From a bacterium UBP3_UBA3054 (GTDB lineage Bacteria; Auribacterota; UBA3054): DNA of 16,229 bases. The notes under the pieces were generated by a model that ran no database searches, was not told where the DNA came from, and saw only the letters and a list, made by a program, of their open reading frames with translations. Both the position numbers and the translations under genes were made by a program. This document shows, one piece after another, positions 13,249-16,229 of this stretch; position 1 is the stretch's first letter; the number at the start of each line of letters is the position of its first letter. The stretch lies in the NCBI GenBank assembly GCA_002366995.1, contig DFCM01000078.1, forward strand, positions 18,154-34,382. Direction: 5' to 3'.

Positions 13249-14964
13249 ATGGCATCTGAAGATCTTATTCTGGATATTTTGCTTGAACAAGGCAAGATCA
13301 AACAGGAGAATATTGATAAGTGTCGCGACAACCTCGGCGTCAGGGCCAACACAATGCTTGAGCTTCTTTGCCTCGACGGCGTCATCAAGGAAGAGGAGCT
13401 GGTCGCCTTCTTGGTCGACTATCTCTCGGTTCCTTCCGTGACACTCTCCGACAACACTATCCCCCCCGAAGTAATCCAGTGCGTCCCCGGCGAATTCGTC
13501 AGAAAGAACCATCTCATGCCCTTCAAACTTGAGAACAACACTCTGACCGTCGGCATGGTGAACCCAATGGACGTTGACGTCGTTGACAACCTGACTGTTG
13601 AACTAAACAAGAACCCCCAGACCCAGGGCATTTCCGTCGAGACGGCCATCGCCGGCCCCATCGACATTCAGAATGCCATAGACCTCTACTACCGCGGACA
13701 GCAGTTCGAAACGGCTGTCTCTGAGGCTGAGGAAGGGGACTACAGCGAAGCGCTGAAAGGAATAGGCAACATCTCCGGCGGCGAAGGCGAGGACGAGGCG
13801 CCCATCATCCGTTTCGTCTCCGCCATCATTACCCAGGCCTACCGCATGCGCGCTTCCGATATTCACATTGAGCCTCTTGAGAAACGCATCCGTATCCGCT
13901 ACCGCATCGACGGCGTTTTGAAAGAGATGGAATCGCCTCCGAAGAGACTGCAGGGCCCCATCATGTCGCGTTTGAAAATTATGTCCGGCATGAACATGGC
14001 TGAGCGCAGGATCCCTCAGGACGGCCGTATTAAATTCAAAGTCGATAAGGTGGTGCTTGACCTGCGTGTCTCGAACCTCCCCGGCACGCACGGCGAATCC
14101 GTGGTCATGCGTATTCTGGATAAATCGTCCCTGATGCTCGGTCTTTCCGAACTGGGCTTCCTTGATGAGGACGAGAACACCTTCCGTCATCTGATCTCCA
14201 TGCCTAACGGCGTGTTGCTGGTGACGGGCCCGACTGGTTCCGGCAAGACCACGACGCTTTACGGCTGCTTGAACTTCCTTAACAAACCGGACGTCAAGCT
14301 GATCACCGTGGAAGACCCTGTCGAATACATGCTGGGCGGCATTAACCAGGTCCAGGTGAACGATGAGATCAACTTCACGTTCAGCCACGCCCTCCGTTCC
14401 ATTCTGCGTCAGGCCCCGAACATCATCATGGTCGGCGAGATTCGAGACAGAGTGACGGCTGAAATCGCGACGCAGGCGTCCCTGACCGGACATTTGGTCT
14501 TCTCGACGCTGCACACCAACGACGCTCCTTCCGCCATCACCCGTCTGATCGACATGGGCGTGAAACCCTTCCTTGTGGCCACGTCCGTCATCGGCGTCAT
14601 GGCCCAGCGTCTCGCGCGTACCGTTTGTAAGAACTGCGCCTGCGAATACGTGCCCGATCCCCAGGTCTGCAAAGTGATGCACCTCTCCGACGAGTACATC
14701 AAGAGTCACAAGTGGATCCACGGCGCCGGCTGCGAAGTCTGCAACGGCACCGGCTACAAAGGACGTAAAGGTCTTTTCGAGATCATGGTCGTTAACGACG
14801 CCATCCGCAGACTCGTTTACGAGTGCGTGCCGGCGAACGATATTCGCGCCGAAGCCCGTAAGAACGGAATGGCCACGCTGCGTGAGGACGGTCTTAAGAA
14901 GGCCGAGCGCGGTATCACCACGCTTGAGGAAGTCTTGCGTATAACCGCGGTCGACGAGGCCTAA
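13249..14964 (+). CDS. gspE: GspE/PilB-family secretion or pilus-assembly ATPase (first of two)
   Basis: 571 residues, full length. Residues about 1-150 form the N-terminal MshEN/T2SSE_N region (two helical halves, then PFKLENNTLTVGMVNPMD). The PAS-like N2 part contains SDIHIEP and RRIPQDGR. The ATPase core follows with Walker A GPTGSGKTT (Lys333), the Asp box VEDPVEY, Walker B IIMVGEIRD (Glu397) and the His box TGHLVFSTLHTND. A zinc tetracysteine (Cys460-x2-Cys463, Cys495-x2-Cys498) marks the GspE/PilB assembly branch rather than the PilT retraction branch. The segment before Walker B reads RQAPN instead of the common RQDPD. It would act as a cytosolic hexameric motor assembling pseudopili or pili. 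There is no Shine-Dalgarno; the A-rich leader ends ACTATG. The gspE symbol is provisional, since PilB is equally possible. Confidence 0.93.
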   Translation: MASEDLILDILLEQGKIKQENIDKCRDNLGVRANTMLELLCLDGVIKEEELVAFLVDYLSVPSVTLSDNTIPPEVIQCVPGEFVRKNHLMPFKLENNTLTVGMVNPMDVDVVDNLTVELNKNPQTQGISVETAIAGPIDIQNAIDLYYRGQQFETAVSEAEEGDYSEALKGIGNISGGEGEDEAPIIRFVSAIITQAYRMRASDIHIEPLEKRIRIRYRIDGVLKEMESPPKRLQGPIMSRLKIMSGMNMAERRIPQDGRIKFKVDKVVLDLRVSNLPGTHGESVVMRILDKSSLMLGLSELGFLDEDENTFRHLISMPNGVLLVTGPTGSGKTTTLYGCLNFLNKPDVKLITVEDPVEYMLGGINQVQVNDEINFTFSHALRSILRQAPNIIMVGEIRDRVTAEIATQASLTGHLVFSTLHTNDAPSAITRLIDMGVKPFLVATSVIGVMAQRLARTVCKNCACEYVPDPQVCKVMHLSDEYIKSHKWIHGAGCEVCNGTGYKGRKGLFEIMVVNDAIRRLVYECVPANDIRAEARKNGMATLREDGLKKAERGITTLEEVLRITAVDEA

Positions 14965-14979
14965 TTTGGAGAACAATAT

Positions 14980-16229
14980 ATGGCATTTGATATTGAAACT
15001 TTAGGTCAAGCTTTGATTGATTCCGGCACCGCGACTCAGGAACAGATCAACGAGGCGGTCCAGGAAGCCCAGGCCAACAGCGTTCCCATCGAAGTCGTAT
15101 TGGCCCAGAAGAACATCGCGACGGCGGAGCAGATCCACGAAGCGGTCAGCATGGCTTACGGCATGCCGTTCGTCACCCTTGATTACAAGCACATTCCCGA
15201 GGATGTTCTTGACCTTATCACGCCGTCTTCGGCGGAACTTTACCGCGCCATTCCTTTCAAACGCGAGGAAAACGGCGCCGTCTCCGTCGCTATGGCCGAC
15301 CTTGAGAACCTTTCCGCGGTCGATACCATCCGCTACAACTTGGGCGTTGACGTCACTCCCGCTCTGACGACCGACGACCAGATCGAAGCGGTCCTGGAAG
15401 GATACTATAGAAAGAAAGCCGAATCGCTGGACGAACTGATCAACGACTTGGCGGCTCTTCGTCCGGAAGAGCTGGCGGAAGACGAAAATTCCGCCCAGAG
15501 CCAGACGGGCCCTGTCGTCAAGCTGCTCGAGCTCATTCTGGTCCAGGCTGTGAAAGACGGCGCTTCCGACGTGCACTTCGAGCCGTTCGAAGACGTCTTC
15601 AAGATCCGCTACCGTGTGGACGGTTCGCTTTACGAACTGGTTCCGCCGCCGAAATCTTTGGCCCCGGCTCTTGCTTCCCGTATCAAAGTTATGGCAGGGC
15701 TTAAGATCGCCGAGCGCCGGCTCCCTCAGGACGGCCGTATCACGGCCCGCATCGCCGGCCGCCAGATCGACCTGCGCGTCTCCACTCTGCCGACCATGTT
15801 CGGCGAATCGGTGGTGGTGCGAATCCTCGACCGTGAGGCGGTCAAACTCGATCTGCGCAACCTCGGCTTGGAAGACGACGTCAGAGAAAAACTGACCGAG
15901 ATCATTCTGAGGCCGAACGGCATCGTTCTTGTGACCGGGCCTACCGGCTGCGGCAAGACCACGACGCTTTACGCCTGCTTGGCCAGGATCAACGACATCG
16001 AATCGAAAGTCATTACCACGGAAGACCCGGTGGAATACGACGTGGAAGGCGTAGTCCAGGTGCCGATCAACGAAGCGGTCGGTCTTACTTACGCCAGATC
16101 CCTTCGTTCCATACTGCGTCAGGACCCTGACCGAATCATGGTAGGGGAGATCCGTGACTTGGAAACGACCCAGATCGCTATTCAGGCCTCGCTGACCGGC
16201 CACTTGGTGCTTTCCACGCTGCACACGAA
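14980..16229 (+). CDS. gspE: GspE/PilB-family ATPase (second, 3' truncated by window end)
   Basis: 416 residues are visible and no stop is reached. ATG 14980 has GGAG at 14968-14971, 8 bases upstream, and lies 15 bases after the first ATPase's stop. The N-terminal region (LGQALIDSG, MPFVTLDY, IPFKREENGAVSVAMADLENL) is an MshEN/T2SSE_N-type domain. The core has SDVHFEPFED, RRLPQDGR, Walker A GPTGCGKTT (Lys326, with Cys324 in place of the commoner Ser), the Asp box TEDPVEY, RQDPD, Walker B IMVGEIRD (Glu390) and the start of the His box TGHLVLSTLHT. It is clearly a diverged paralogue, not a recent copy, of the first. The zinc-binding region lies beyond the window. The gspE symbol is provisional: one of the pair may serve type II secretion and the other a type IV pilus. 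Confidence 0.92.
   Translation, partial: MAFDIETLGQALIDSGTATQEQINEAVQEAQANSVPIEVVLAQKNIATAEQIHEAVSMAYGMPFVTLDYKHIPEDVLDLITPSSAELYRAIPFKREENGAVSVAMADLENLSAVDTIRYNLGVDVTPALTTDDQIEAVLEGYYRKKAESLDELINDLAALRPEELAEDENSAQSQTGPVVKLLELILVQAVKDGASDVHFEPFEDVFKIRYRVDGSLYELVPPPKSLAPALASRIKVMAGLKIAERRLPQDGRITARIAGRQIDLRVSTLPTMFGESVVVRILDREAVKLDLRNLGLEDDVREKLTEIILRPNGIVLVTGPTGCGKTTTLYACLARINDIESKVITTEDPVEYDVEGVVQVPINEAVGLTYARSLRSILRQDPDRIMVGEIRDLETTQIAIQASLTGHLVLSTLHT

Noticed and set aside
14401..14460. RQAPN before Walker B of the first ATPase as a sign of inactivity
   Set aside because: Walker A, the Asp box, Walker B glutamate and His box are intact, and this variant occurs in my recollection of PVC-type GspE/PilB proteins, so it is better read as a lineage trait.

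Overview
The window is a densely packed, almost entirely plus-strand stretch of bacterial chromosome, mid-50s % GC by eye, with no mobile elements, tRNA/rRNA genes or CRISPR arrays. The organism has a Gram-negative-type envelope: it carries a lipid A-type acyltransferase, type II secretion/type IV pilus genes and a WecA/MraY-family sugar-phosphate transferase. Three features point to the PVC superphylum, with a Lentisphaerae- or Verrucomicrobia-like bacterium as best guess: an oversized GspK-like protein with a DNNANG...IDE acidic loop, a secretion ATPase with RQAPN before its Walker B box, and a DNADG motif in the sugar transferase. This assignment is inference from family resemblance only.

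Layout. (1) Positions 1-5182 look like one operon with overlapping or abutting genes: the 3' end of an MscS-type channel, a PD-(D/E)XK nuclease with a four-cysteine Fe-S signature like Cas4/AddB, an LpxL/HtrB-type acyltransferase, mannose-1-phosphate guanylyltransferase (manC), the YqgF/RuvX protein, a small unrecognised lipoprotein, and a membrane-anchored protein with a degenerate staphylococcal-nuclease-like domain. (2) A 76-bp AT-rich gap precedes a 1363-residue GspK-like minor pseudopilin (5259-9350). It is translationally coupled to a thioredoxin, which is coupled to a polyprenyl-phosphate sugar-1-phosphate transferase. (3) A 164-bp gap holds a likely terminator and a promoter. (4) A xylose-isomerase-like TIM-barrel protein with substituted metal ligands sits directly upstream of rpsP-trmD-rplS. 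The gene rimM, often found between rpsP and trmD, is absent here. (5) After a strong hairpin come two different GspE/PilB-family ATPases in tandem, the second cut by the window edge.

How it fits together. The GspK-like protein and the two ATPases belong to one or two type II secretion/type IV pilus-type machines; the rest of the machinery probably lies downstream. manC, the acyltransferase and the sugar-phosphate transferase supply surface glycolipid or polysaccharide synthesis. The most unusual items are the giant multi-domain GspK-like protein, the two enzyme-fold proteins with degraded active sites, the stand-alone Fe-S nuclease, and the leaders of rplS and the first ATPase, which lack a Shine-Dalgarno sequence. 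I did not find a clearly new multi-gene system.
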